Shown: positions 1 through 7,195, numbered from the stretch's first letter. The stretch: DNA of 17,662 nt from Baffinella frigidus (GCA_026770585.1 MU647101.1:38515-56176), one strand, 5' to 3'. Made by a program: numbers and translations. Notes: generated from the sequence alone by a model not told the origin.

Positions 1-40
1 CCCCCCGTGCCACCACACACTATCAACAGTGCGCTTATAG

Positions 41-155
41 GGGTACCTTGCTCATAAGAAACTGCCCCCCCAATAGGACCACCATAGGCCCCTAGCTAGG
101 CACAGGCCTTCTTTAGGGTCCTAGGGGGGCGCAGTTTCTTATGAGCGAGGTACCC
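41..155. mobile_element. TA-flanked inverted-repeat element (family GGTACC)
   Basis: Two ~30 bp arms are inverted copies: the left reads GGTACC then TTGCTCATAAGAAACTG, the right its complement ending GAGCGAGGTACC. A TA sits at the same place in both ends, as expected for a Tc1/mariner-type TA duplication. About 109 bp with no coding capacity, so a MITE is the simplest reading. Related copies lie at 328-533 and as a solo end near 14230-14260. Confidence 0.7.
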
Positions 156-177
156 TTGTACTGACGGGGGCACCCCT

Positions 178-253
178 CTGGGGATATAGTCCCGTGTAGG
201 ATGACCGAAGTGTCAAGTCACTCCGGCCATCCTACACGAGACTGTATCCCCAG
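178..253. repeat. Short imperfect inverted repeat
   Basis: Arms of about 29 bp (left CTGGGGATATAGTCCCGTG, right its near complement ending TATCCCCAG) surround a short spacer. It is adjacent to, but distinct in sequence from, the GGTACC element. It may be a small MITE or a structured element; no target duplication is clear. Confidence 0.6.
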
Positions 254-327
254 AACCCCCCACCTACAGGTAGAGGGTGCTTCGATAGCAAGGCCCCGCC
301 CCTACGGTAAACCCACGCCTACAGAGG

Positions 328-533
328 TACCCCGCTCATAAGAAACCGCCTCCCCCTAGGACCCTACAGTCGGCCAATGCCTGGGGCCCTGCGGAGGTCC
401 TAGGGAGGCGGGCGCTTTCTTATCCCTTAAGTGACCAGCAGGCGCATACGCCCTACAGTAGGGCCCTAGGACCTGCCTAGGGCTTCCACGGGCGATTATT
501 CGCCCGTTGGTCACTTAAGTGATAGGCGAGGTA
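328..533. mobile_element. GGTACC-family element interrupted by a second element
   Basis: The left arm (GGTACCCCGCTCATAAG) and inner GC-rich arms match the element at 41-155. The right arm is split after TTTCT by the element at 421-524 and resumes as AGGCGAGGTACC. Removing the insert gives an element of about 103 bp, close to the 109 bp of the intact copy. About two bases of the host arm appear lost at the junction. Confidence 0.65.
421..524. mobile_element. Nested TA element (family TCCCTTAAG)
   Basis: Arms read TATCCCTTAAGTGACCAG and TGGTCACTTAAGTGATA, giving TA-TCCCTTAAG...CTTAAGTGA-TA. It is 104 bp and shares its interior (GGGCCCTAGGACCTGCCTAG) with the 105 bp copy at 1102-1206. It lies inside the right arm of another element, so it inserted later. 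Confidence 0.7.
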
Positions 534-631
534 CCCCAGTACGGTAGACCCACGCCCATGGGGCTTGGACCACTGTACGAGCGGTGTTCGCCAGTGTTCT
601 TGAGTAACCCCGGTGCGTTGGGTGGCACGGC

Positions 632-690
632 TTGCGGCCACTTTTGGTGTGTGGCCACTTTGGTGCGTGGCCAGTTTTGGTGTGTGGCCA
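632..690. repeat. Short tandem repeat GTGTGGCCACTTTTG-like
   Basis: About four degenerate copies of a ~15-16 bp unit containing GGCCACTTTTGGTG. No gene is seen in the surrounding 540-740 stretch; the 66-codon open frame over it has no supporting features. Confidence 0.55.
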
Positions 691-746
691 CTTTAGACAG
701 ACTGCTTCTTCGCCCCTAGGAGAGAGGACGTGTCCTTGGGGATCTG

Positions 747-919
747 GTTTGGGGTTTAGGGTTTAGGGTTTAGGGTTTAGGGTTTGGGTTTAGGGTTTAG
801 GGTTTAGGGTTTAGGGTTTAGGGTTAGGGTTAAGGTTAGGGTTAGGGTTAAGGTTGGGGTTTAGGGTTTAGGGTTTAGGGTTTAGGGTTTAGGGTTTAGG
901 GTTTAGGGTTTAGGGTTGA
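747..919 (+). repeat. Interstitial telomere-like TTTAGGG array
   Basis: About 24 degenerate heptamers, mostly TTTAGGG with TTTGGGG and TTAGGG-type variants. It is internal, not at a chromosome end. The left edge reads CTG-GTTTGGGG on plus and AACCAG on minus, the same sort of edge as the repeat-filled introns described below, so it could also be an intron. No partner exons could be confirmed. Confidence 0.85.
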
Positions 920-1101
920 GAGCACTTGAAAAATACAGAACCAGAAAACCGTTCAATTATTCAGTTGCAGGGTAACGTAGCGTACGGTATTGACTACGGT
1001 ATTGCCGCAGGCTCCTAGCGGCTATACATCTACACCATTTGACGTGGCCTCAATTTGGCGTGAATTCACGGATTTTACAGTGAATTCACAGACTCAAGAC
1101 G

Positions 1102-1206
1102 TATCCCTTAAGTGGCCAGTAGGCGCATACGTCCTACCGTAGGGCCCTAGGACCTGCCTAGGACCTCTTGCGGGTCAATTTTAACCGGCTGGCCACTTAA
1201 GGGATA
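1102..1206. mobile_element. TA element (family TCCCTTAAG), stand-alone copy
   Basis: Perfect 18 bp ends TATCCCTTAAGTGGCCAG and the complement CTGGCCACTTAAGGGATA, 105 bp overall. The interior matches the nested copy at 421-524. TA at each end fits a TA target duplication. Confidence 0.75.
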
Positions 1207-1293
1207 GCCACTAGGACCCGAGTCTGGAAGAGCTCTACAGCGTACGGGTCTCCAATACTGCATGCTAGGTACCCTGAATTCGAGGAATTCATG

Positions 1294-1340
1294 TGTTATT
1301 CACGAAATCCCTTCGTAGCCCGCTGTGGCTGGGTGGTGGG
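1294..1340. repeat. Dispersed repeat (CCGCTGTG family), copy 1
   Basis: The stretch from GTTATTCACGAAATCCCTT to CCCGCTGTGGCTGGGTGG recurs at 1853-1900 on the same strand and at about 14448-14478 as the reverse complement (CACAGCGGACTTTGAAGGG). Function unknown; possibly an edge of a larger transposon. Confidence 0.6.
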
Positions 1341-1342
1341 GT

Positions 1343-1482
1343 TTATCCGGGGAAACCTATTTTTCTTTCATTTGATGGCAACGTAAATTACTACACAAAT
1401 GCTTTAATATTACTAATAAAAACGAACTGTGTGGTAATTTTCGTTGCCATCAAATGAAAGAAAAATAGGTTTCCCCGGATAA
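1343..1482. mobile_element. MITE family A, copy 1
   Basis: A 140 bp element with ~60 bp inverted arms beginning TTATCCGGGGAAACC and ending with the complement GGTTTCCCCGGATAA. The arms run through TTTGATGGCAACG into AATTACTACACA, with a small AT-rich loop. Four near-full copies and one truncated copy are present in this window. Ends read T-TA-TCC...GGA-TA-A, suggesting TA duplication within a TTAA-like target. Confidence 0.85.
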
Positions 1483-1783
1483 GGGTGCCCACAGCGTCGA
1501 CGACGTCAGAGTAGACAGTGTCCTCACGCCTCTCCCCGCACTGACCCTGAGCAGCCCCACCCCCTCTCCACTTTGTGTGCACAGGTTCAGGGTGTGTGGT
1601 TCAGGGGCACTTACAGCGTCGACGACGTCAGAGTAGACAGTGTCCTCTCGCCTCTCCCTGAACTGACCCTGAGCACCCCCACCCCCTCTCCACGTCGTGT
1701 GCACAGGTTCAGGGTTTGTGGTTCAGGGTTTATGGTTCAGGGGAGCGCACAGCGTCGGCGACGTCCGAGTAGACAGTGTTCCA

Positions 1784-1838
1784 GGCTATCCGTAGGAACC
1801 CCCCTATGTCCCTACGGGTTGCCTACTGTAGGATCCTA
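1784..1838 (+). repeat. Dispersed 50-bp block shared with 8531-8582
   Basis: The block from TATCCGTAGGAACCCC to CTGTAGGATCC matches the reverse complement of 8531-8582 with few differences. The same peptide, SVGTPLCPYGLPTVGS, is readable from both, but nothing else marks it as coding. Confidence 0.6.
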
Positions 1839-2059
1839 GGTCTTATCGCTCAGGGGTGATTCAAAATCCCTTTGAAGTCCGCTGTGGCTGGGTGGTGGGG
1901 TGCGTACAGCGTCAGCGTTTTGACTTTGTACCACGGTCCCGAACCAAAACCGACTTGGTAGGGAGGTTGGGCTGGGGTGGGGGGTGCTCACAGCTCACCA
2001 AATAGGTGAGTCAAACTTACAGCGTCGGCGACGTCCGACGGGTCTAGGGTGCTCTCTCT

Positions 2060-2100
2060 CTCTCACCCTACACCCTACACCCTACACCCTACACCCTGAA
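2060..2100 (+). repeat. CCCTACA tandem run
   Basis: Four to five heptamers CCCTACA follow a short CT run. This is a variant of the complementary telomere-like heptamer CCCTAAA on the plus strand, the opposite orientation to the large arrays. Confidence 0.65.
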
Positions 2101-2210
2101 TCCTGAACACACCCTCGGGGGACGTGATGTCTGGCGCGTTTGGGGTGGGGCACTTACAGCGTCGGCGACGTCCGAGTAGACAGTGTTCCAGGTGGTGGTT
2201 GTTGCGTCTG

Positions 2211-2735
2211 CCCAGTCCTCCGAATCAAGCGAGACCGTCATTTCCCCAATGTCCTGAGGAGAGCAGGAAGGGGTTAACAACAGTAGTGAGGGGTTGCAGT
2301 AGTAAGGGGTTACAAACAGTAGTACGGGTTAAAAATAGTAGTAAGGAGTTACTGCAGCCCAGTCCTCCCGAGTCGAGCGAGACCGTCATTTCCCCAACGT
2401 CCTGGGAACAGTAGGAAGGGGTTAACAACAGTAGTAAAGGGTTAAACGCAGTAGTAAGGAGTAACCGCAGCCCAGTCCTGCGAGTCGAGCAAGACCGTCA
2501 TTTCCCCGATGTCCTGAGGAGAGTAGTCAGGGGTTACTCATGCCGTCACGACCTATAGCAACGGTGTCACGCCCTATGGCAACACTGTCACGACCTATAA
2601 CTACACTGCCATGACCTATATCAACACTGTCACGACCCATAGCAACGCTGTGGAGAGATGTAGCAACACTGTCTGCCCAGTCCTGCGAGTCGAGCAAGAC
2701 CGTCATTTCCTCGATGTCCTGAAAACAGTAGGAAG
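2211..2735. repeat. Four-copy repeat CCCAGTCCT..GACCGTCATTTCC
   Basis: A ~50 bp core (CCCAGTCCT, then GAGACCGTCATTTCC and TGTCCTG) starts near 2211, 2358, 2471 and 2676. It is separated by AGTAGTAAGGGGTTA-type 18-20 bp tandem units and, after the third copy, by the 22-bp array at 2530-2665. No convincing coding region. Confidence 0.75.
2530..2665. repeat. ~22-bp tandem array (CACTGTCACGACCTATA)
   Basis: About six degenerate units with core GTCACGACCTATAGCAAC lie head to tail between two copies of the CCCAGTCCT repeat. Confidence 0.75.
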
Positions 2736-2759
2736 GGGTTCAAGTGCTGCTCTGCGACA

Positions 2760-3290
2760 AACAGACCGAGGCAGCGCTAGAACTCACGAGGGGGGTTCCG
2801 AAACAAACCTGGGCCCAGCACGACTGCCCACCCCCCGTCGCAGAACACGAATCCAGCACCCACTTCAAGTCTCTTTGGGCGCACCGACATGGGCTCTTCC
2901 CCGCCCCAAAGTTGACACATTTGCACCGCGAAACGTCCATGTCAACTTAAGGATAGTCGGTCGGGTCAACGCGAGTGAGGCAGGGCTAGGGTTCCTTCGA
3001 GAGAAACAGACCTGGACCCAGAACGGCTGCTCGTCCCCAGTCACGGCGCGCGAGTCTGGCACCCACTTGAAATCTATTTGGGCGCACCATTTCGGTGCGC
3101 CTTTCCCGCTCCAAAATCGACGGATTTGCACCGCGAACCCAGCACGTCTACATGAGAATAGTCGGTCGGGTCAACGCGACTGAGGCAGCGCTAGGGTTCC
3201 TTCGAGAGAAACAGACCTGGACCCAGAAGGGCTGCTCGTCCCCAGTCGCGGCGTACGAGTCTGGCACCCACTTGAAGTACCACGTCCCGC
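2760..3290. repeat. Three tandem ~205-bp units
   Basis: Units start near 2768, 2976 and 3180 with GAGGCAG(C/G)GCTAG and contain ACAGACCTGGACCCAG and ACCCACTTGAA. The units stay largely open on the plus strand, with a recurring peptide like KQTWTQ..C.SPV..ES.THLK. They are also partly open on minus (KWV.DS). I therefore list them as repeats, not a gene; they could be coding-derived. Confidence 0.7.
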
Positions 3291-3294
3291 CGCC

Positions 3295-3840
3295 GAACGC
3301 CACCACGAGCCACAGAAAAATCAGGATCTGCGCGCGCGCCAGGGAAAATCAAGGTCTGCCGCACGCCACCACGACCCACAGCTCACAGCCGAATCAGGAT
3401 CGGGCAGCGGCATGACAACCGACTCAGGATCCGCCACTACGTCCTGCCGCCGAACGCCACCACGAGCCACAGCAGAATCAGGATCTGCCAATGAGACACA
3501 ACAGAGTCAGGAACTGCCACCGAGACACAAAAGAGTCAGGATCTGTGAGAGAGAGAGAGAGAGAAAGAGGGAGGGAGGGAGAGAGAGAGAGAGAGGGAGA
3601 GAGAAAGAGAGAGAGAGAGAGGACCGTTGCCAGCGAATAACGACATAATCAGGATCTACCAACGCGCCAGAGCAAAATCGGGATCTGCCAAAGCGAGCCA
3701 CAGCACACAGCAGAACCAGGATCCACCAATGAGACACACTCGAACCAGGAACTACCACCACGTGCCACAGGAGAATCAGGATCTGGCACCACGAGCCACA
3801 TCAAAACCAGGATCAGGATCTACTACGCGGGAGAGCCACA
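3295..3840. repeat. Degenerate ~33-bp repeat (CACGAGCCACAG..AATCAGGATCTG)
   Basis: More than ten imperfect units of the form CCACGAGCCACAGCAGAATC followed by AGGATCTGCCA fill this stretch, interrupted by a GA microsatellite (3545-3624). The same unit reappears at 4225-4515, so 3850-4220 looks like material inserted into a longer array. No gene is supported. Confidence 0.8.
3545..3624 (+). repeat. GA-rich microsatellite
   Basis: (GA)n and (GAGG)n run on the plus strand, inside the 33-bp repeat field. Confidence 0.9.
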
Positions 3841-4020
3841 TGTCATTTTACGCCCTGCGTCCATCTATTATTTTCCCTTGAAATCGGCAAAAGTTACCGG
3901 AAATACCCACAAATAATTGACTTTGGCGGAAAAGTAACCGCAGGATATGGGTGAAAATGGCTCCAAGCAACCACCTAGCCCTCCCCCGTAGTACCACCAC
4001 GCGCCGCAGCAGAATAAGGA

Positions 4021-4217
4021 TAGAGCGGTTTTCGCATCTGTCGGCCACCAACCGATATGAAATTTATGAACAAGGGCTCCAATTCCGGCCACTTTTGGCA
4101 TTTTTATCACAAAATAAAACTCTACAACTTCAGAATCACGCCAAAAGTTGCCGGAATTGGAGCCCTTGTTCATATTTTCATGTCGGTGAGTGGCCGACAG
4201 ATGAGAAAACCGCTCTA
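4021..4217. mobile_element. TA-flanked long inverted-repeat element (GAGCGGTTTTC family)
   Basis: Arms of about 79 bp start TA-GAGCGGTTTTCGCATC and end GAAAACCGCTC-TA. They pass through a motif ACAAGGGCTCCAATTCCGG in both orientations, around a loop of ~40 bp. TA at both ends fits a Tc1/mariner-type duplication. The inner GGAGCC motif resembles that of the element at 9640-9760. Confidence 0.8.
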
Positions 4218-4224
4218 TGCCAGC

Positions 4225-4260
4225 GTGTCTCACGTGAGAGTCAGGATCCAGGTTCTGCAC

Positions 4261-4293
<33 letters not shown>

Positions 4294-4370
4294 CGAGCCA
4301 CAGCAGAATCAGGATCTGCGCGCGTAGCGTGTCTCACGTGAGAGTCAGGATCCAGGTGGCTGTACACCTC

Positions 4371-4401
<31 letters not shown>

Positions 4402-4515
4402 GTCTCTCTGTCTCTCTGTCTCTCTATCTCTATCTCTTTTCTCTCTCTCTGACACCGAGCCACAGCTGAATGATGATTTGCCACCACGAGCCACAGCAGA
4501 ATCAGGATCTCTCTT
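4225..4515. repeat. Second part of the 33-bp repeat field, with CT/TCTG microsatellites
   Basis: AGCCACAGCAGAATCAGGAT units recur near 4295, 4460 and 4488. CT/CA (4260-4293) and TCTG/TCTCTG (4366-4452) microsatellites separate them. The proposed stop codon of the minus-strand gene (4502-4504) lies at the edge of this field. Confidence 0.75.
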
Positions 4516-4537
4516 CTCTCGAGAGGGATGCATCCTT
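4502..4537 (-). CDS. Possible last exon, short hydrophilic tail with stop
   Basis: After a CCAG acceptor (4538-4541) the frame in phase with the preceding exon reads KDASLSREERS and then TGA. The acceptor follows a telomere-like array running from 4538 to 4622. This is a minimal exon, accepted only because the phase (0) matches the end of the exon at 4878-4959 and because the acceptor resembles the AAACCAG acceptor of the exon at 10479-10584. The true 3' end may lie elsewhere. Confidence 0.3.
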   Translation of the reverse strand, partial: KDASLSREERS

Positions 4538-4622
4538 CTGGTCGAGGGCAGGGCAGGGTTCAGGGTTTAGGGTTCAGGGTTTAGGGTTTAGGGTTCAGGG
4601 TTTAGGGTTCAGGGTTTAGGAC
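4538..4622 (-). repeat. Telomere-like array, possible intron
   Basis: TTTAGGG and TTCAGGG heptamers on plus. On minus the array starts at a GT (CTG-GTCCTAAACCC) just after a relic of the 4878-4959 exon and ends at ...GACCAG. The relic copy carries an in-frame stop, so use as an intron with that copy is doubtful. The array may now sit inside a longer intron, 4538-4877. Confidence 0.7.
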
Positions 4623-4770
4623 CAGGTTGACAGAGGACAGCAAGATGATTCCGGCAAGAGAGATCACGTCATGAGGGAGGGACCCCCCCAGGAGGGGGAG
4701 GGATTCTTCTGGGGGGAAGGGGGGGGGGCAGTTTGCCAGAGGGCAACAAGATGACGCCCGAGAGAGAGAG
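4623..4770 (-). pseudogene. Two degraded partial copies of the exon at 4878-4959
   Basis: Minus-strand reads at 4680-4623 and 4770-4729 keep the exon's end (SLAGIILLSSVNL and LSGVILLPSGKL). They lack its start; the first has an in-frame TGA and a small shift. Homology stops near the donor position. They are relics of local duplication. Confidence 0.65.
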
Positions 4771-4877
4771 ACATGCCTATTGTTTCAGGAGGGAGGGGTG
4801 ATTCTGGGAGAGGGTGCTTTATACGGCGGCGGTGTGTGTGTGGGGGGTCCTTCTAGGGCAGGGGGGGGGGAGGGTAC

Positions 4878-4959
4878 GAGGTTGCCAGACGGCAGCAAGA
4901 TGATTCCGGCGAGGGAGATGACGAGGAAGGCGAGTGCCGCGTAGAAGCGCGTGCACGAC
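4878..4959 (-). CDS. Exon 6 (copy C): fourth hydrophobic segment
   Basis: The acceptor GATCGCAG precedes base 4959 and the donor GTACCC follows base 4878. The 82 bp exon is one base plus 27 codons. It completes a Trp codon from the exon at 5801-5892 and then reads SCTRFYAALAFLVISLAG onward to GNL: a strongly hydrophobic helix after a short Cys/Arg lead. Of five copies this is the only one with both an intact acceptor and a full donor end, so I take it as the functional one. Copies at 5131-5194 and 5365-5429 keep the acceptor but switch to unrelated sequence (HAKRV) before the donor. They could serve as alternative exons but would lack a normal end. Confidence 0.6.
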
Positions 4960-4980
4960 CTGCGATCCGCCACCACGTTC

Positions 4981-5115
4981 ACTAACCGCGGATAATGTTG
5001 TAGTGCCCCCACTAACCGCGGATAACGTTCTAGCGCCCCCATTGACCGCGGATAACGTTCTAGTGCCCCCACTAACCGCGGATAACGTTCTGGTGCCCCC
5101 ATTAACCGCGGATAA
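4981..5115. repeat. 30-bp minisatellite, array 1
   Basis: Four full units plus a partial one, of the form ACTAACCGCGGATAACGTTC followed by TAGTGCCCCC. The unit length is a multiple of three, so frames stay open (PPLTADNVLV on plus), but there is no other sign of coding. It lies next to an exon-6 copy. Confidence 0.85.
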
Positions 5116-5130
5116 AACACGTTTGGCATG

Positions 5131-5194
5131 CACGATGATTCCGGCGAGGGAGATGACGAGGAAGGCGAGTGCCGCGTAGAAACGCGTGCACGAC
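5131..5194 (-). pseudogene. Exon 6 partial copy B
   Basis: Nearly identical to 4878-4959 from the acceptor through AGII, then diverges into TTGGCATGC sequence. The donor end is missing. It is the second member of a 235-bp higher-order repeat (exon copy plus 30-bp array). Confidence 0.65.
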
Positions 5195-5215
5195 CTGCGA
5201 TCCGCCACCACGTTC

Positions 5216-5349
5216 ACTAACCGCGGATAACGTTCTGGTGCCCCCACTAACCGCGGATAACGTTCTAGTGTCCCCATTAACCGCAGATAACGTTCTGGCG
5301 CCCCCATTAACCGCGGATAACGTTCTGGTGCCCCCATTAATCGCGGATG
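5216..5349. repeat. 30-bp minisatellite, array 2
   Basis: About four and a half units of the same 30-bp repeat as array 1, following exon copy B. It ends with the same GGATGAAACACGTTTGGCAT transition as array 1. Confidence 0.85.
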
Positions 5350-5364
5350 AAACACGTTTGGCAT

Positions 5365-5429
5365 GCAAGATGATTCCGGCGAGGGAGATGATGAGGGAGG
5401 CGAGTGCCGCGTAGAAGCGCGTGCACGAC
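5365..5429 (-). pseudogene. Exon 6 partial copy A
   Basis: Same acceptor (GATCGCAG) and start as 4878-4959, reading SCTRFYAALASLIISLAG before diverging to HAKRV. It is the first copy met by transcription from the minus strand. If spliced to the exon at 5801-5892 it would yield an altered C-terminus. Confidence 0.6.
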
Positions 5430-5450
5430 CTGCGATCCGCCACCACGTTC

Positions 5451-5610
5451 ACTAACCGCGGATAACGTTATGGTGCCCCCACTAACCGCGGATAACGTTC
5501 TAGCGCCCTCATTAACCGCGGATAACGTTCTGGTGCCCCCATTAACCGCGGATAACGTTCTGGTGCCCCCATTAACCGCGGATAACGTTCTAGTGCCCCC
5601 ATTAACCGCA
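5451..5610. repeat. 30-bp minisatellite, array 3
   Basis: Five units of the 30-bp repeat. The stretch 5611-5790 beyond it holds only a GTTGAGG tandem and no recognised feature apart from a CAGAGCTAGG motif near 5769. Confidence 0.85.
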
Positions 5611-5800
5611 GGACCTGTTGCGTGTTGTTGAGGGTTGAGGGTTGAGGGGACACTAGGGCGTAAGGCTGACTTATCCGAACCACGTTGGTTTCGGATATGA
5701 CAAGAGCAGAAATCCAGTTCAAACGGGCGAATAGAAAGCCTTTAGGACGAGCCAGTTTAAAACTCGGACAGAGCTAGGATGCGTGGACGGGGGTACAGAC

Positions 5801-5892
5801 CAGATGAGGAAGAGCCAGAAAGTCGTGATGCAGAATGCCGCGAAGAACGCGCCAAACACCACTAGCACGAAGCACGGCGCCGAGGGCAGGCC
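5801..5892 (-). CDS. Exon 5: third hydrophobic segment
   Basis: The acceptor is the CCCTAG at the end of a telomere-like array (5893-5894). The donor used for phase matching is ATCTG-GTCTGT after base 5801. The 92 bp exon is 30 codons plus two bases, reading GLPSAPCFVLVVFGAFFAAF and then CITTFWLFLI. An alternative donor four bases further on (TCT-GTACCC, exon end 5797) looks stronger but would not match the phase of exon 6. A fragment of this exon recurs at 7592-7618. The composition is that of a membrane helix with small residues and aromatic ends. Confidence 0.65.
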
Positions 5893-6134
5893 CTAGGGTT
5901 TGGGGTTTGGGGTTTGGAGTTTGGGGTTTGGGGTTTGGGGTTTAGGGTTTGGAGTTTGGGGTTTAGGGTTTGGGGTTTAGGGTGTGGGGTTTAGGGTGTG
6001 GGGTTTAGGGTTTAGGGTGTGGGGTTTAGGGTTTAAGGTGAAGGGTTTAGGGTTTAGGGTTTAGGGTTTAAGGTGTGGGGTTTAGGGTTTAGGGTTTAGG
6101 GTTTAGGGTTTAGGGTTTGGGGTTTGGGGTTTAC
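5893..6134 (-). repeat. Intron composed of telomere-like repeat (242 bp)
   Basis: On minus the stretch begins GTAAACCCCAAACCCC and ends ACCCTAG, exactly between two coding segments that join in phase 0. On plus it is ~34 degenerate heptamers (TTTAGGG, TTTGGGG, TGTGGGG, TTTGGAG). No other sequence is present, so the repeat supplies donor tail, interior and acceptor. Confidence 0.7.
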
Positions 6135-6191
6135 CACAATGTCGAGCACGTCGCAGAGCGGGTAGATGATGCATGATAGCCCCGAGTACAT
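6135..6191 (-). CDS. Exon 4: second hydrophobic segment, distal half
   Basis: The acceptor is a CAG after a pyrimidine-rich tract (CCCCCTCGCTCATGCAG) and the donor is GTG-GTAAAC. The 57 bp exon is exactly 19 codons: MYSGLSCIIYPLCDVLDIV. It continues the hydrophobic run of the preceding exon (VGGMLM), forming one segment across the junction. The acceptor with the first six exon bases is repeated twice more upstream in the intron (near 6277 and 6372). If the frame were read through the tract instead, it would also stay open (NPSLSLVLMTPS), so a longer exon is possible. Confidence 0.6.
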
Positions 6192-6450
6192 CTGCATGAG
6201 CGAGGGGGTCATGAGGACGAGTGAGAGGGAGGGGTTGTACAGACGCGGAGTCACGCCCTGTGGCTCGTAGACAGTACATCTGCATGAGCCAGGGGGGCAT
6301 GAGCCTACAGAGGACGAGTGAGAGGGAGGGGGTGGATAGAGGAGTGAGTCAAGCGTGTCTCCATGCCGCGGTACATACATCTGGATGCGCGAGGGGGTTA
6401 TGAGGCTCGACATCCAGGTTATGAGCCTCGATAGGACGAGTGAGAGAGAG
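6187..6450 (-). repeat. Three tandem copies of an intron end with acceptor
   Basis: On minus, a ~90 bp unit with CACTCGTCCTC, a CCCCCTCG tract, CATGCAG and ATGTA occurs three times, ending near 6187, 6277 and 6372. Only the first continues into exon 4. The others diverge right after about six exon bases, so they are decoy acceptors. Confidence 0.65.
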
Positions 6451-6464
6451 AGAGGGGTTGGGTA

Positions 6465-6960
6465 GAGGACGCGTCAGCGTGTCTGCGTCCCGAGGTTCGC
6501 GTCGGGCCAACAGATGCGAGAAGAGCTCTCGCGACGATGACCTGTGCACCAACCCCCTTTTTTTTCCAAGTCAACTCGCCTTCAATCGCCCACAAATTTG
6601 TCAACTTATCCGGATTCCGGATTAAAATACTTTTAGAAGTGCAGGGAATAATAAAAAGACTCAACAAAACAACCCTGTTTGATACACAGGCCATCGTCGC
6701 GTGCGAGGGGTTGGGGAGAAGACGCGTCGGCGTGTCTGCGTGCCGCGGTTTGCGTCGGGCCAACAGATGCGAGAGCCGCTCTACTCAGTTGACTTCAAAG
6801 GACTCCAGTCAACTTCAGACTACCCAGTTGACTTCGGAGGACTCAGTTGACTTTAGAGGGCGGTTGCGAGGCGGGCCCTTTGGCTCGTAGACTTGTAGCT
6901 CACTTTACTCTAGGCGTGAGACCACGCGGTTCGCGTCGGGCCAACAGATGCGAGAACAGC
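6465..6960. repeat. Repeat GACGCGTC..GGGCCAACAGATGCGAG, three copies
   Basis: A ~65 bp unit occurs at 6465-6530 and 6715-6772, with its last third again at 6926-6955. The MITE at 6530-6701 separates the first two. Between 6780 and 6850 are four GTTGACTT(C/T) units. No gene is supported; this lies in the proposed third intron. Confidence 0.65.
6530..6701. mobile_element. MITE family C (CGACGATGGCCTGTG), copy 1
   Basis: Ends CGCGACGATGACCTGTG and CACAGGCCATCGTCGCG are inverted copies. The 172 bp element shares its interior (AATACTTTTAGAAGTGCAG, then GTTTGATACAC) with the copy at 12906-13060. It is inserted between two copies of a tandem repeat. Confidence 0.7.
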
Positions 6961-7195
6961 TCTACGACTCACCACGCCAGAGTCCTGGAAGGGGTCTGGA
7001 CACTTTTGGCCAAAAGTGGATTCTTCCCTGGGTGCTGTGGTGGTCAAAAGTCATCACCGACTTTACAGACGGTCCCAGAGCGAACTACCCCCTCCAGCAC
7101 TCTGGCGTGGCAGTGGGCTTCCGAGGGCAGTTCAGAGGCGGGCCTTTTGGTTCGTAGACTTGTGGACCACTCTACTCTAGGCGTGAGACCACGCC
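6851..7195. repeat. Direct repeat pair GAGGCGGGCC..CTCGTAGACTTGT
   Basis: The ~73 bp segment at 6851-6925 recurs at 7122-7195 (GAGGCGGGCC, CGTAGACTTGT, CACT, TACTCTAGGCGTGAGACCACG). The 225-codon plus frame across it reads both copies (EAGPLARRLV and EAGLLVRRLV), but I see no domain. I regard the frame as incidental. Confidence 0.55.

Larger units (their letters stand above)
1487..2192. repeat. Tandem/dispersed ~120 bp repeat (ACAGCGTC..GACGTC)
   Basis: A unit beginning CACAGCGTCGACGACGTCAG and running on to TAGACAGTGT recurs at about 1489, 1608, 1746 and 2154, with shorter copies near 1906 and 2012. The first two full units are ~119 bp apart and include a CCCCTCTCCAC block and a TTCAGGGT tract. 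No gene is supported here; open frames on both strands are products of the repeat. Confidence 0.7.

Noticed and set aside
747-919. A chromosome end
   Set aside because: The TTTAGGG arrays are degenerate, internal, several in number and followed by ordinary sequence on both sides.
4981-5610. CRISPR-like array
   Set aside because: The 30-bp units are directly adjacent with no unique spacers, and the context is eukaryotic.
5797-5800. Alternative donor TCT-GTACCC for exon 5
   Set aside because: It looks stronger than GTCTGT, but gives phase 0, which no acceptor of exon 6 matches in the hydrophobic frame. Kept only as an alternative.
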